This document shows positions 38,209 through 45,814 of a stretch of DNA of 64,000 bases, piece by piece. The translations under genes and the position numbers were made by a program. How positions within the stretch are numbered: position 1 is the stretch's first letter; every line of letters starts with the position of its first letter. Below the pieces are notes generated by a model. That model saw only the letters and a list, made by a program, of their open reading frames with translations, had not been told where the DNA came from and did not search any database. The DNA comes from an uncultured Pseudomonas sp. GTDB taxonomy: Bacteria > Pseudomonadota > Gammaproteobacteria > Pseudomonadales > Pseudomonadaceae. The DNA lies in assembly GCF_913774235.1 (NCBI RefSeq), contig NZ_CAJYDW010000012.1, positions 682,001 through 746,000 on the forward strand, read 5' to 3'.

Positions 38209-38448
38209 CTGGCTCACGTCTGAGAAATCCTTGCGCGACAAAATTGGCGTCTTGCCCCTAGGACAGCCGAGCGGCGAAAAAACTTCATCGCTCCCCTCTT
38301 CGAGCGCCTCTGGCACGTCGCTTTCCGGGCTGAAAGCCAGGCGGCGCGCGGCTTTGACGGCCATCTGCCAGCGTACCGCTCACTCGCTTCAGGCGACCGT
38401 TAAGGCGGTTCGCGGAGAATCTCTCACTTATCCGATGTCTGAGCTGCC

Positions 38449-38835
38449 ATGAAGCCAAGAAGCCTTGATATACAAAGACAAATTCTTGTTCTGGAGGATG
38501 ATCCGGGGCAGCGCGAGCTGCTGACCGAAATCCTTACCGAGCAGGGGCTGAACGTGGTCGCCGTCGCCTCCAGCGACGATGCCCTGGCGCACATGGACCA
38601 CCAGGGCAGCGATACCAAGTTGGTCATCGCCGACGTCAACGTACCCGGCACCCTCGACGGCCTCGCCTTCGCCCAGCTGGCGGCTGTGAGCTGGCCCACC
38701 GTGCCCTTCATCATCATCTCCGGCTACATCGACCAGGACCTCGCCATCTTGCCGCGGCGTGCCGCCTTCCTGCCCAAGCCCTGGAGCGTGGCCGACCTCA
38801 GCCAGCTGGTCGAAAGCCTGCTGCCCCGTCGCTAG
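38449..38835 (+). CDS. Single-domain response regulator
   Basis: A 128-residue receiver with no output domain. The acidic pair is in LVLEDDPGQ, the phosphoacceptor is Asp62 in VIADVNVPG, and Lys110 is in FLPKPW. It diverges from the LOV hybrid kinase with 240 bp between starts, so it is a likely phosphorelay partner. With no DNA-binding part it must act by protein contact or as a phosphate sink. Confidence 0.85.
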   Translation: MKPRSLDIQRQILVLEDDPGQRELLTEILTEQGLNVVAVASSDDALAHMDHQGSDTKLVIADVNVPGTLDGLAFAQLAAVSWPTVPFIIISGYIDQDLAILPRRAAFLPKPWSVADLSQLVESLLPRR

Positions 38836-39050
38836 TGTTCGGGCGGAAGGCTACTCAATCGCTACCGATTTCCCCGGTCGAACTACCCACGCCCCAAGGC
38901 TTCTGTGCTGATTTCTACCTGGCTGCCGGTGGAAACCGAACACCTGCAGCAAAAAGCTGTTACGTTCGTCGGCTGGCCTGCCAAGCAGGGAACAAAACCC
39001 CCTGAACGCTATCAATGTGCCATCTATTCCCGACTGGCAAGGAGCGCTTC

Positions 39051-39539
39051 ATGGACGCAGTCATTACCCAGATTACCCAGATCACCGATTGGGAATTCCT
39101 CATCGCACTGGAACGCAGCCTGGAAAGCCGCGGTCGGCTGGACATGGCCGCCAGCGCCGCCCTCGAACGCCAGGGCCATCTGCTCTCCCGCCGCTACCTC
39201 CAGCAGAAGGGCAAGCTCGGCAACGGCCCCTTCAGTCCGCTGGAAGACGAGATCCTCGACGTGCTGGCCACGGCTACCGCCGCCCTGCGTCGCACTCGCC
39301 GGCTGCCCCACAACATCGTCAAGAGCCTGCGCGCCGGTGGCCTGATCGAGGCCGTCGAGCGTAACGTCTGCCACGCCGGCGCCTTATTGTGCCGTACCGA
39401 CTTCGAGGCCGACGGCATCCCGCGCGGCACCCTGGAGCGCATCGTCGACCGTAATCCCCAGGCCTTCGAACTGGAAGCCCGCCGCGCCGCCGCCCGCTAC
39501 GTGGCCGAGCACGAGCCAGCCTTCCGCGCCGCAGGCTGA
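39051..39539 (+). CDS. Hypothetical protein
   Basis: A 162-residue protein starting MDAVITQITQITDWEFLIALE, predicted to be mostly helical with many Arg, Ala and Glu residues and no signal peptide or membrane span. A good ribosome site (AAGGAGC) precedes the ATG at 39051. Codon use agrees with neighbouring chromosomal genes, so it is probably real. No motif or family was recognised. About 215 bp separate it from the response regulator. Confidence 0.55.
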   Translation: MDAVITQITQITDWEFLIALERSLESRGRLDMAASAALERQGHLLSRRYLQQKGKLGNGPFSPLEDEILDVLATATAALRRTRRLPHNIVKSLRAGGLIEAVERNVCHAGALLCRTDFEADGIPRGTLERIVDRNPQAFELEARRAAARYVAEHEPAFRAAG

Positions 39540-39650
39540 GCCAGGTACCCCACGGCCGCCCAGCGCGGCCCTTCGCCAGTAGGTAGAAGACCAGGGCCGT
39601 CCGCGGCCCCGTGCTAGGGTTTCGTCTCCATAGTCGAAACGAGCCCTGCC

Positions 39651-40271
39651 ATGTCCATCGCCGACAACCTGCTGGCCTTCACCCTGGCCGCCGCGCTGCT
39701 CACCCTCACCCCAGGCCTGGATACCGCCCTGGTCCTGCGCACCGCCGCCGTCGAAGGTCGCAGCCAGGCCTGGCGTGCAGCCCTGGGCATCAACGTCGGC
39801 TGCCTGCTCTGGGGCGCCGCCGTGGCTTTCGGCCTGGGCGCGTTGCTGGCGGTCTCGGAGCTGGCCTACACCCTGCTCAAGTACTGCGGCGCCGCCTACC
39901 TCTGCTGGCTCGGCCTTAACCTGCTGTTGCGCCCCCGCACCGCCATCGCGCCCACGGCAGGCGAGGGCAGCACGACCGCCAACTGGTTCGTGAAGGGCAT
40001 GCTCGGCAACGTGCTCAACCCCAAGGTCGGCATCTTCTACGTCTCCTTCCTGCCGCAGTTCATTCCCCAAGGCCAACCGCTGATCGCCTGGACCTTCGGC
40101 CTGGTCGCCATCCATGTGGTGCTGGGGCTGCTCTGGTCCCTGATCTTGATCGGTGCTACCCGTACCCTGGGCGAAGTTCTACGCAAGGCGGCGGTGATCC
40201 GCTGGCTGGATCGGACGACTGGGGTGGTCTTCCTGCTGTTCGCGGCGAAGTTGGCGTTGGGGAGGCGGTAG
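39651..40271 (+). CDS. LysE/RhtB-family amino acid exporter
   Basis: A 206-residue exporter with six hydrophobic helices and the LysE signature LTPGLDTALVLRTAAVEGRSQAWRAA near the N terminus, plus KGMLGNVLNPKVGIFYVSFLPQF in the middle. Members export amino acids such as lysine, homoserine or threonine; the substrate is not predictable. It is the last chromosomal gene before the left repeat of the genomic island. Confidence 0.88.
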   Translation: MSIADNLLAFTLAAALLTLTPGLDTALVLRTAAVEGRSQAWRAALGINVGCLLWGAAVAFGLGALLAVSELAYTLLKYCGAAYLCWLGLNLLLRPRTAIAPTAGEGSTTANWFVKGMLGNVLNPKVGIFYVSFLPQFIPQGQPLIAWTFGLVAIHVVLGLLWSLILIGATRTLGEVLRKAAVIRWLDRTTGVVFLLFAAKLALGRR

Positions 40272-40316
40272 GGAAGGAGGGCGGCGCCTTAGCTAGGGGC
40301 GCAGGGAGCAAACTTC

Positions 40317-40384
40317 AGAAACGACAAAGCCCGTACGAGGCGGGCCTTGGGGTGATCCTTGGGGATCAAATTGGTCGAGCGACT
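40317..40384. repeat. Left direct repeat (att-like) of the island
   Basis: This 68-bp copy contains the tRNA-Pro terminator hairpin, GGGGTGATCCTTGGGGATC and the last 14 or so bases of the tRNA with one G missing (GGTCGAGCGACT against GGTCGGAGCGACT). Confidence 0.85.
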
Positions 40385-40610
40385 ACGTCAAAACCTATGG
40401 CTGTAAGCCGCATTCCAGCTGCTTTCTTGCTCCGGATGACAGAGTTGGCATACACATAGGCATACACTGCTCCAAACATGCTCCTACTAGGCCCTATCGA
40501 TATTGACGAAGGGGACTTTAGTGGCTCAGCTAGGCTTAGTGAAGACGAAGGTGGAAACTCGGCATCACGCAGGCGATTCAATTAGATTTTACATGACAAA
40601 TCCGCAGTGC
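40385..40610. other. Non-coding left end of the island
   Basis: No convincing gene is visible in this stretch. It holds two copies of GGCATACAC (40447-40455, 40459-40467) 12 bp apart. Closely spaced short repeats of this kind near an island end can be integrase arm sites, but that is inference. Confidence 0.45.
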
Positions 40611-42293
40611 TTATTTTAGCTTTCGGTCGGGGTCAAGTAATTTCTTAACTTCTGAGGGCGCAGAAATCTTTTCAGGTAGCCAGAACATAGAGCTAAAGTC
40701 AGATGCAACCTTGATGATGGTGCTCTCTCGATCCGGTTTTTTAGCTTCTGGTGGTAGTATTGGGCGAGAAAATCTTTCTCTCCAACTTCCTGGTTCGGAG
40801 CTTAGTGCTTCTACTGTGTCTAGATAGAATTTTAATGCTGGTGTGCAAATGGCTTTATCAGTCTCCAGTACATCCTTCGCATGTTGCAGGACCTCAGTTG
40901 CCCACGGTACTTCAGCTATCAATGCCTCTCTAGCATGGTTTAGGATAAGCATCGGTTGGGTAGCTGGGCTATTTTTCTTGAAAAACATTTCCGCATGTTC
41001 GTAATAGGATCGCCCGTATTCTTCGTGTCCTGAGCGATAGAGCAACATTCCAGCGTTTGCAGCTGAATGTGCGGCATCGTCTTTATTTTCCCCATGCAGA
41101 ACGGCTTTGAGGAATTTGAGATACCTCTCGGTATCAGCGTGATCCTTTAGGGATGCTTTCTTTAAGTTTTTTGTTGCGGCCCATGCGTATATGAAGTTTA
41201 GCTGAACGGTTGTGTTGTCAGGATTAGCGTGTCTCGCGCGATCAGCAGTTTCATAAAGTACTTCGAGCTGATTGAGTACAGATGCGGTATGTATCAAGAA
41301 GTTTGCTGCTGTTGCTGAGTATGGCTCTTCATCAAACCAGCACTTTGCGTGGGAATAAGCTTGATGGACGTCCCCGCTGTTATAGGACTCCCAGTATTTC
41401 ACCTCATGTGAGCCAGTACCATCCCCAACTAGCGGGCTTACTAGCTTTGTTAAGGCTAAACTTGAGTGGCGTTCCGCCCATTTTGCTTGGGCCAAGGAAT
41501 TTTGTGTCGGGTCAATAAGGGATTGTTGGAAATAATGTTTTGCTTTCTTGTTTGCCCCGTCATTGAATTCAGACGTCGCGATTGAGCTATTAAGTTCTGA
41601 TAGATGTATGGGTGTAATCTTGGATTCCGACAGCTTTTTTGCCAGGCTCCAAAGCTTCAGAGGGCGCTTTGAAATCCGTGATACAGCCATTTCTGAAGCA
41701 ATCAGCCATGGGTCAGATCTTAAATTCGGATTTCTATGGAGGTAGTAGTGAGCCTTGTCTGGATCGTTGAGTTGCACAAATAGTCTCGATGCAACTCTAG
41801 AAATCCATCTATGGCCATTGTTGAGCTGAAGAGCGATAAGCATAGCTCGCTCTGCTTTTTCATGATTGCCGCTAACAGCGTAATGTCTAGACAGATCGAC
41901 CCAGGCAAGGGGGTCTCGATTGTTGTTTGCTATTCTTCGTTTAAGTGTTGCCACCTCAGAAACTAATAGCTGTTGCTCTCCTATTGGAGGCAGATTTAAT
42001 AACTTTCTGCTGAGATTTTGAATCGGTATTGGAGTTGTTGGGCTACCTACTAAGGCTTCCGCAGCCATAAGGGCTTCGTCAGGCCGGTCTTCTATAAGTG
42101 CAATATTAAGCAGCTCCGCTGCAATGCCGGTCTCCTGATTTCGTTTAAATTCTTTTAAGATCTCGTCAGTGCTGTCGGTGAACGCTATCTCTGATTTTTT
42201 GTTCTTGATTGAGTTTACTTCGCGTGTCTTCGATGCGTCTTTTGATTTCGACCAGGCAGGAACAATTTCACGCTTGCTATCTAAGCTTTTCAT
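40611..42293 (-). CDS. TPR-like helical protein, partner of the island kinase
   Basis: A 560-residue protein with a charged, probably disordered N terminus (about 1-45, Lys/Ser/Glu-rich) followed by helical hairpins. The clearest TPR-type unit is at about 128-190 (WVDLSRHYAVSGNHEKAERAM, then LFVQLNDPDKAHYYLHR), with looser repeats up to about 480. No enzymatic motif, signal peptide or membrane span was seen. It starts 8 nt after the kinase stop, so the two are translationally linked. AT-rich codon use differs sharply from the chromosome, a sign of transfer. It may be a scaffold or substrate of the kinase. Confidence 0.7.
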   Translation of the reverse strand: MKSLDSKREIVPAWSKSKDASKTREVNSIKNKKSEIAFTDSTDEILKEFKRNQETGIAAELLNIALIEDRPDEALMAAEALVGSPTTPIPIQNLSRKLLNLPPIGEQQLLVSEVATLKRRIANNNRDPLAWVDLSRHYAVSGNHEKAERAMLIALQLNNGHRWISRVASRLFVQLNDPDKAHYYLHRNPNLRSDPWLIASEMAVSRISKRPLKLWSLAKKLSESKITPIHLSELNSSIATSEFNDGANKKAKHYFQQSLIDPTQNSLAQAKWAERHSSLALTKLVSPLVGDGTGSHEVKYWESYNSGDVHQAYSHAKCWFDEEPYSATAANFLIHTASVLNQLEVLYETADRARHANPDNTTVQLNFIYAWAATKNLKKASLKDHADTERYLKFLKAVLHGENKDDAAHSAANAGMLLYRSGHEEYGRSYYEHAEMFFKKNSPATQPMLILNHAREALIAEVPWATEVLQHAKDVLETDKAICTPALKFYLDTVEALSSEPGSWRERFSRPILPPEAKKPDRESTIIKVASDFSSMFWLPEKISAPSEVKKLLDPDRKLK

Positions 42294-42301
42294 GATGGCT
42301 C

Positions 42302-43387
42302 TCAGTTCGCCTTCGTACGTGCCTGTATTGATGCTTTAGTCGCAAGGCGGTCGATTTGACTCACAAAACGATCTATACCGAGGCTTGGTACAGATTGCCT
42401 CATCGTCTTTCTTGAGCCCCGAACTCTGTAGTCGGGGTTTGAGCACTGCTGAATTACTTCAATTATTTCGCTACCAATACCAGTAGGTAACTGACTTTTC
42501 CAATCCATAAGTATTTCGTTAAATGCTTGCTCTAAGAAAGGGAGAGCTTGTTCGTACGATTGGCATACACCACCCCAAACAGGAGGGAGAATCTCGCGAG
42601 GAATTCGAATTTTCAGAGCGGCATTTATTGTTGTGCCGAATATTAAAAAGCTGATAAGTGAGCCGAACTGATAAAGATCGCACTTTTGTCGGCGATCGAT
42701 CCATTCTGCTAAAGTAACGCCGTATGTCTGCTCTGGCGGTGCATATCCCCGATCGCCTGCGATCGTCAAGGCATCGTGCAGCCCGAAGCTTTGCTGTTGG
42801 CTAGCTCTTCCAAGATCGCCTATTTTGGCTGAGTCGCCATTGAAGATCATTATGTTAGATGGCTTAAGGTCTTGGTGGGCGATATTGGCGCTGTGGAGCT
42901 GCAATAGTCCAGAAGCGACGTCTCGCAGATAATAAAGCTTCATTGCAAGGTCAATCGCACTGGCTCTCTGTATGTAACTTCTGACGTCCCCGCCGTCAGC
43001 TAGCTCCATGATCATATAAGGAACTGTGCTGAACTGTTCGTTCGGAAGAGGAGTTACCATCTTTTGACCCTGGTCCAAAATTCGAACAATGCGCTTCATT
43101 TTTAAGCACGATCTATGAAGCTCTGTCTCGAACTCATAAGCCTGAAGCTGTTTCAGCATGACGGTTGTGACTGACTGTTGGTGCTGTACAGCGCGCTCCA
43201 TAGCCTGAAAAATATCGAAGGCTTTTAGAAAGGCCGTCTGATTTCCTTTCGAAACTGAATAGGAAACTGAAAAATAACCGCCTGAACCAATACCGCGTCG
43301 TCCTGTTAGCAGCATCTCTCCTACAACCCAATCGTTATCAAGTGTGAGACCGCTGAGGCGCGTGGCGGCGTTTCCCTGTTCTGTCAT
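42302..43387 (-). CDS. Eukaryotic-like Ser/Thr protein kinase
   Basis: A 361-residue kinase. The glycine loop is GIGSGGYFSV at 32-41, the catalytic lysine Lys55 in FLKAF, the catalytic loop HQDLKPSN at 171-178 (His171, Asp173, Lys175, Asn178), the metal Asp191 in DLG, then APPE at 216-219 and Asp237 in CDLYQFG. All residues needed for activity are present. No transmembrane or sensor domain follows; the C terminus is a short basic tail. The ATG at 43387 has GGAAGAG upstream. It is the first gene of the AT-rich operon and was probably acquired. The substrate is unknown; the TPR-like protein is the obvious candidate. Confidence 0.88.
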   Translation of the reverse strand: MTEQGNAATRLSGLTLDNDWVVGEMLLTGRRGIGSGGYFSVSYSVSKGNQTAFLKAFDIFQAMERAVQHQQSVTTVMLKQLQAYEFETELHRSCLKMKRIVRILDQGQKMVTPLPNEQFSTVPYMIMELADGGDVRSYIQRASAIDLAMKLYYLRDVASGLLQLHSANIAHQDLKPSNIMIFNGDSAKIGDLGRASQQQSFGLHDALTIAGDRGYAPPEQTYGVTLAEWIDRRQKCDLYQFGSLISFLIFGTTINAALKIRIPREILPPVWGGVCQSYEQALPFLEQAFNEILMDWKSQLPTGIGSEIIEVIQQCSNPDYRVRGSRKTMRQSVPSLGIDRFVSQIDRLATKASIQARTKAN

Positions 43388-43604
43388 TGTTCTCTTCCAA
43401 TAAATAGTCGCTGTGAAAGCCTGGTGTCCGGCTAGCGCTCCCAGCATATGAAGGAAATGTGATCCAGTCGAGGATGCGATTGGCTAAAGCTTCGATCAGT
43501 GGTGCTGCAGGGTTTCGCAGGGTTTCTTGCGCCCATCGTATGCCATTCGAGCCCAGGTGCCAGGCTCCATCAGCGGTAGTGCAGGACTGCAGAAAAACCG
43601 ACAT
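43338..43604 (-). pseudogene. Possible gene remnant upstream of the kinase
   Basis: An open frame of 88 residues starts MSVFLQSCTTADGAWHLG and overlaps the kinase start. The part from about 43604 to 43450 reads like real protein (IRWAQETLRNPAAPLIEALANRILDWI), while the end looks random. It may be the remains of a gene cut by the junction between the GC-rich and AT-rich halves of the island. No family was recognised. Confidence 0.25.
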
Positions 43605-43675
43605 GTTTAGCCCGCAGGCGTGGCGGGGGGACGACAGCGCGCGCCAGGTGATGAGGCTTTGATGGCCGGTGGCGT

Positions 43676-44140
43676 TCACCTGGGAACGCAGCGATTGCCG
43701 GCCGCTGTCAGGGCACCGCCAAACCCCCCTCCTGTCGAGACGCCAGCCAAGGATTCGATGATTCGGCATTCCGATATGGTCCCGCCGTGGCAGCACGCCA
43801 ACAGACGCTGTAATTCGCCCTCCAAGGCTTGCAAGTCGGCAAGCCGCTGCCGCACCTGTTGCAGGTGTTCTGCAACCAGACTATCCACGGCATCGCAAGG
43901 CGCCTGCTGCCGATCCGCTAGGCCGAGTAGCTCACGTACTTCGTCTAGGCTAAAGCCCAGGGTGCGAGCACGTCTGACGAAGAGCAGCCGATCCCGTTCG
44001 GCTGGGCCGTACAGCCGGTAGCCAGATGCTGAGCGCATTGAGGTCGGGAGCAAGCCTTCTTTTTCGTAGTAGCGGATGGTGACGGTCTTGGTATCCGTGG
44101 CCTTTGCTAGCTGACCAATGGTGTAGGCAGAGGCGTTCAT
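43676..44140 (-). CDS. MerR-family metal-responsive regulator (ZntR/CadR/PbrR-like)
   Basis: A 154-residue MerR regulator with the N-terminal winged helix YTIGQLAKATDTKTVTIRYYE, a coiled-coil dimer helix and metal-site residues Cys82, Cys116, Cys117, His118 and Cys125. The CCH-x6-C pattern fits Zn(II), Cd(II) or Pb(II) sensors of the ZntR group. It diverges from a CDF efflux gene, and a MerR-type operator lies between them. It should bend the promoter to switch on efflux when the metal binds. The metal cannot be fixed from sequence. Confidence 0.88.
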   Translation of the reverse strand: MNASAYTIGQLAKATDTKTVTIRYYEKEGLLPTSMRSASGYRLYGPAERDRLLFVRRARTLGFSLDEVRELLGLADRQQAPCDAVDSLVAEHLQQVRQRLADLQALEGELQRLLACCHGGTISECRIIESLAGVSTGGGFGGALTAAGNRCVPR

Positions 44141-44143
44141 GGC

Positions 44144-44173
44144 ATTGACCTTATAGCGACTATAACTCTCAGC
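44144..44173 (+). promoter_or_regulatory. MerR-type promoter/operator of the CDF gene
   Basis: TTGACC (-35, 44144-44149) is followed by the inverted repeat TTATAG-CGA-CTATAA at 44151-44165. The spacer is unusually long (about 19-20 bp), the hallmark of MerR-controlled promoters. Confidence 0.7.
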
Positions 44174-44208
44174 CTAAGCCAAATCCTGAGAGTTGCAGAG
44201 AGGTTGCC

Positions 44209-44985
44209 GTGGACAGTTGCTGCGAAAACAAAGCCGGAGAGCTGGCTCAGCTGCGGAGTCGGCAGAGTCGCGTCCTCTACATCGTGCTGGTGGTCAACGC
44301 CGTCATGTTCGGGGTGGAGTTCACTGCAGGCTGGCTGGCCGGCTCAACGGCGCTGCTGGGGGATTCCCTGGACATGTTCGGCGATGCATCGGTCTATGCC
44401 CTGACACTGTTTGTGCTGCATCGCAGCGATAGAGCCCGCGCCGGTGCCGCCCTGGTGAAAGGCGGTTTCATGTTGCTGTTTGGCTTGCTGGTAATTGCGG
44501 ACGCCGTGCGCAAGGTGATCCTGCAGGAGGTGCCCCAGGCCGACTGGATGGGCACTATCGGACTCGTCGCGCTCCTAGCCAACACCTACTGCTTCTATCT
44601 GCTGTACAGCCATCGCGCGGACGATCTCAACATGAGGTCCACTTGGATCTGCTCACGGAACGATCTGGTCGCCAACACCAGTGTGATGCTGGCCGCCGTC
44701 CTTGTTGCTGTCACTGGCAGCCTCTGGCCAGACGTCCTGGTCGGTCTTGCCATCGCCGCGCTGTTCCTGCACTCGGCCTGGCAGGTTAGTGGTGAGGCCT
44801 ACGGCGCGTGGCGTCTTGGTTCGGAAGCGCAGGGAGAGCCAACGCAAGAGATTCAAGCCGCTTCCATGCAAGAGACGTCGGCGCCTACATGCTGCGGAGG
44901 TGAGGCGCTAGCTGTCATCGCTGAACCCGAAACCCGCGCTTTGGCTGCTTCGTGCTGCTCTTCCGATAGCAAGTGCGGCAATTGA
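44209..44985 (+). CDS. Cation diffusion facilitator with cysteine-rich ends
   Basis: A 258-residue CDF exporter with about six helices. The first metal-site helix holds LLGDSLDMFGDASVYAL, and the second has SRNDLVANTSV where many CDF proteins carry HxxxD, so the metal site is altered. Both ends are cysteine-rich (DSCCENK; TCCGGE, SCCSSDSKCGN), suggesting a soft metal such as Cd, Pb or Hg. GTG at 44209 is the start, with AGAGAGG upstream. It diverges from the MerR gene and should pump metal out of the cytoplasm. A hairpin follows its stop. Confidence 0.85.
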   Translation: MDSCCENKAGELAQLRSRQSRVLYIVLVVNAVMFGVEFTAGWLAGSTALLGDSLDMFGDASVYALTLFVLHRSDRARAGAALVKGGFMLLFGLLVIADAVRKVILQEVPQADWMGTIGLVALLANTYCFYLLYSHRADDLNMRSTWICSRNDLVANTSVMLAAVLVAVTGSLWPDVLVGLAIAALFLHSAWQVSGEAYGAWRLGSEAQGEPTQEIQAASMQETSAPTCCGGEALAVIAEPETRALAASCCSSDSKCGN

Positions 44986-45000
44986 GGCCGTGAAAGAGAA

Positions 45001-45020
45001 AGGCCGCCAGTAGGCGGCCT
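45001..45020 (+). terminator. Hairpin after the CDF gene
   Basis: Stem AGGCCGCC/GGCGGCCT with a 4-nt loop follows the stop codon by 15 nt. The downstream sequence is GTTGC, so the U-tract is poor. Confidence 0.6.
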
Positions 45021-45275
45021 GTTGCTGGCCAGGAAGAGCTAGGCGCTGCGCTGCTGGCCTTGCTGCCTGAGCAGCGCCTGGGCCTCGGCCCGCTGGCGGT
45101 TCAGCGCGATTACGTTGCTCGGCCGGTCAGTTCGCAGGCCGTGAGGTCGAGCGCCGCGATTGTTACCAGTGCTTCGCCATCGAGGCGCCAACGGGACGCT
45201 TCCGGTGTTCCCGTGTCGCGAGCCGCCGTTTTTGAAAAAAACGAGGCGAGGCGACAACGCAAAAAGCCAAACCCT

Positions 45276-45344
45276 AGAAACGACAAAGCCCGCACTAGGC
45301 GGGCCTTGGGGTGATCCTTGGGGATCAAATTGGTCGGAGCGACT
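45276..45344. repeat. Right direct repeat (att-like) of the island
   Basis: A 69-bp copy of the left repeat at 40317. It includes the tRNA-Pro terminator hairpin and overlaps the 3' end of the intact tRNA gene, which identifies the original insertion site. Confidence 0.85.
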
Positions 45345-45407
45345 GGATTCGAACCAGCGACCTTCTCGTCCCGAACGAGACGCGCTACCAAACTGCGCTA
45401 CGCTCCG
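45331..45407 (-). tRNA. tRNA-Pro(CGG)
   Basis: A 77-nt tRNA on the minus strand with acceptor arms CGGAGCG/CGCTCCG, encoded CCA, T-arm GGTTCGAATCC and anticodon arm TCTCG-TTCGGGA-CGAGA, giving anticodon CGG (proline). It is intact and serves as the integration site of the island. Confidence 0.97.
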
Positions 45408-45483
45408 TGATGGATGGCGCGCATTCTACCTAAAACTCATGCAAGCACAAGGGGTTAGGTGAAAAAAACGCGCCGGGCCGGAA

Positions 45484-45705
45484 TCACAGCTCCTTGATGG
45501 TCCGGACCTGGTCCTTGTTGATGCGGGTCGGCTTGCCGTCGAGCTGTTTGAAGGTATAGAAGCCCGAGTCTTCATCGTACTTGGGCGTATCGGTGGCCTG
45601 GATCTCGCGGCCATCGTTGAGGGTGATGACGCTGGGCGTGGAGCAGCCGGCGAGCAGGGCGCTGGCAACGACCAGCAGGGCGGCGGGGAGCAGGTGCTTG
45701 TTCAT
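45484..45705 (-). CDS. YgdI/YgdR-family small lipoprotein
   Basis: A 73-residue lipoprotein with a signal peptide ending in the lipobox LLAGC. It is followed by the YgdR pattern PSVITLNDGREIQATDTPKYDEDSGFYTFKQLDGK. The role of the family is unknown. The ATG at 45705 follows GGAG; an upstream ATG at 45732 would lengthen the signal part without support. It is downstream of the tRNA and upstream (on its strand) of no clear operon partner. Confidence 0.88.
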   Translation of the reverse strand: MNKHLLPAALLVVASALLAGCSTPSVITLNDGREIQATDTPKYDEDSGFYTFKQLDGKPTRINKDQVRTIKEL

Positions 45706-45814
45706 GGGGTGGTCTCCTTTCTTGGCAACCAAGCGGGGCTTAGGACCGCCGGGCAGGGGCCGAGTTCGTCCGGGAACCGGGCGGTCACGCCGTCAGCCCT
45801 GCTTGCCGCAGTGA

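Larger units (their letters stand above)
40317..45344. mobile_element. Genomic island integrated at tRNA-Pro(CGG)
   Basis: About 4.9 kb lie between a left repeat (40317-40384) and a right repeat (45276-45344). The right repeat covers the terminator and the last bases of the tRNA-Pro gene; the left is a copy with two substitutions and a one-base deletion. The left part of the interior (about 40.4-43.4 kb) is markedly AT-rich with different codon use, and the right part (43.5-45.2 kb) is closer to the chromosome. Cargo is a kinase-TPR operon and a MerR/CDF pair. No integrase is present, so it should be non-autonomous or decayed. Confidence 0.8.

Noticed and set aside
40366-40581. 71-codon minus-strand frame at the left end of the island
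   Set aside because: It begins within the non-coding end and runs into the att repeat, with no ribosome site or recognisable motif.
45110-45391. Minus-strand frame reading through tRNA-Pro
   Set aside because: Its N-terminal part is the translated tRNA and terminator, a common false gene.
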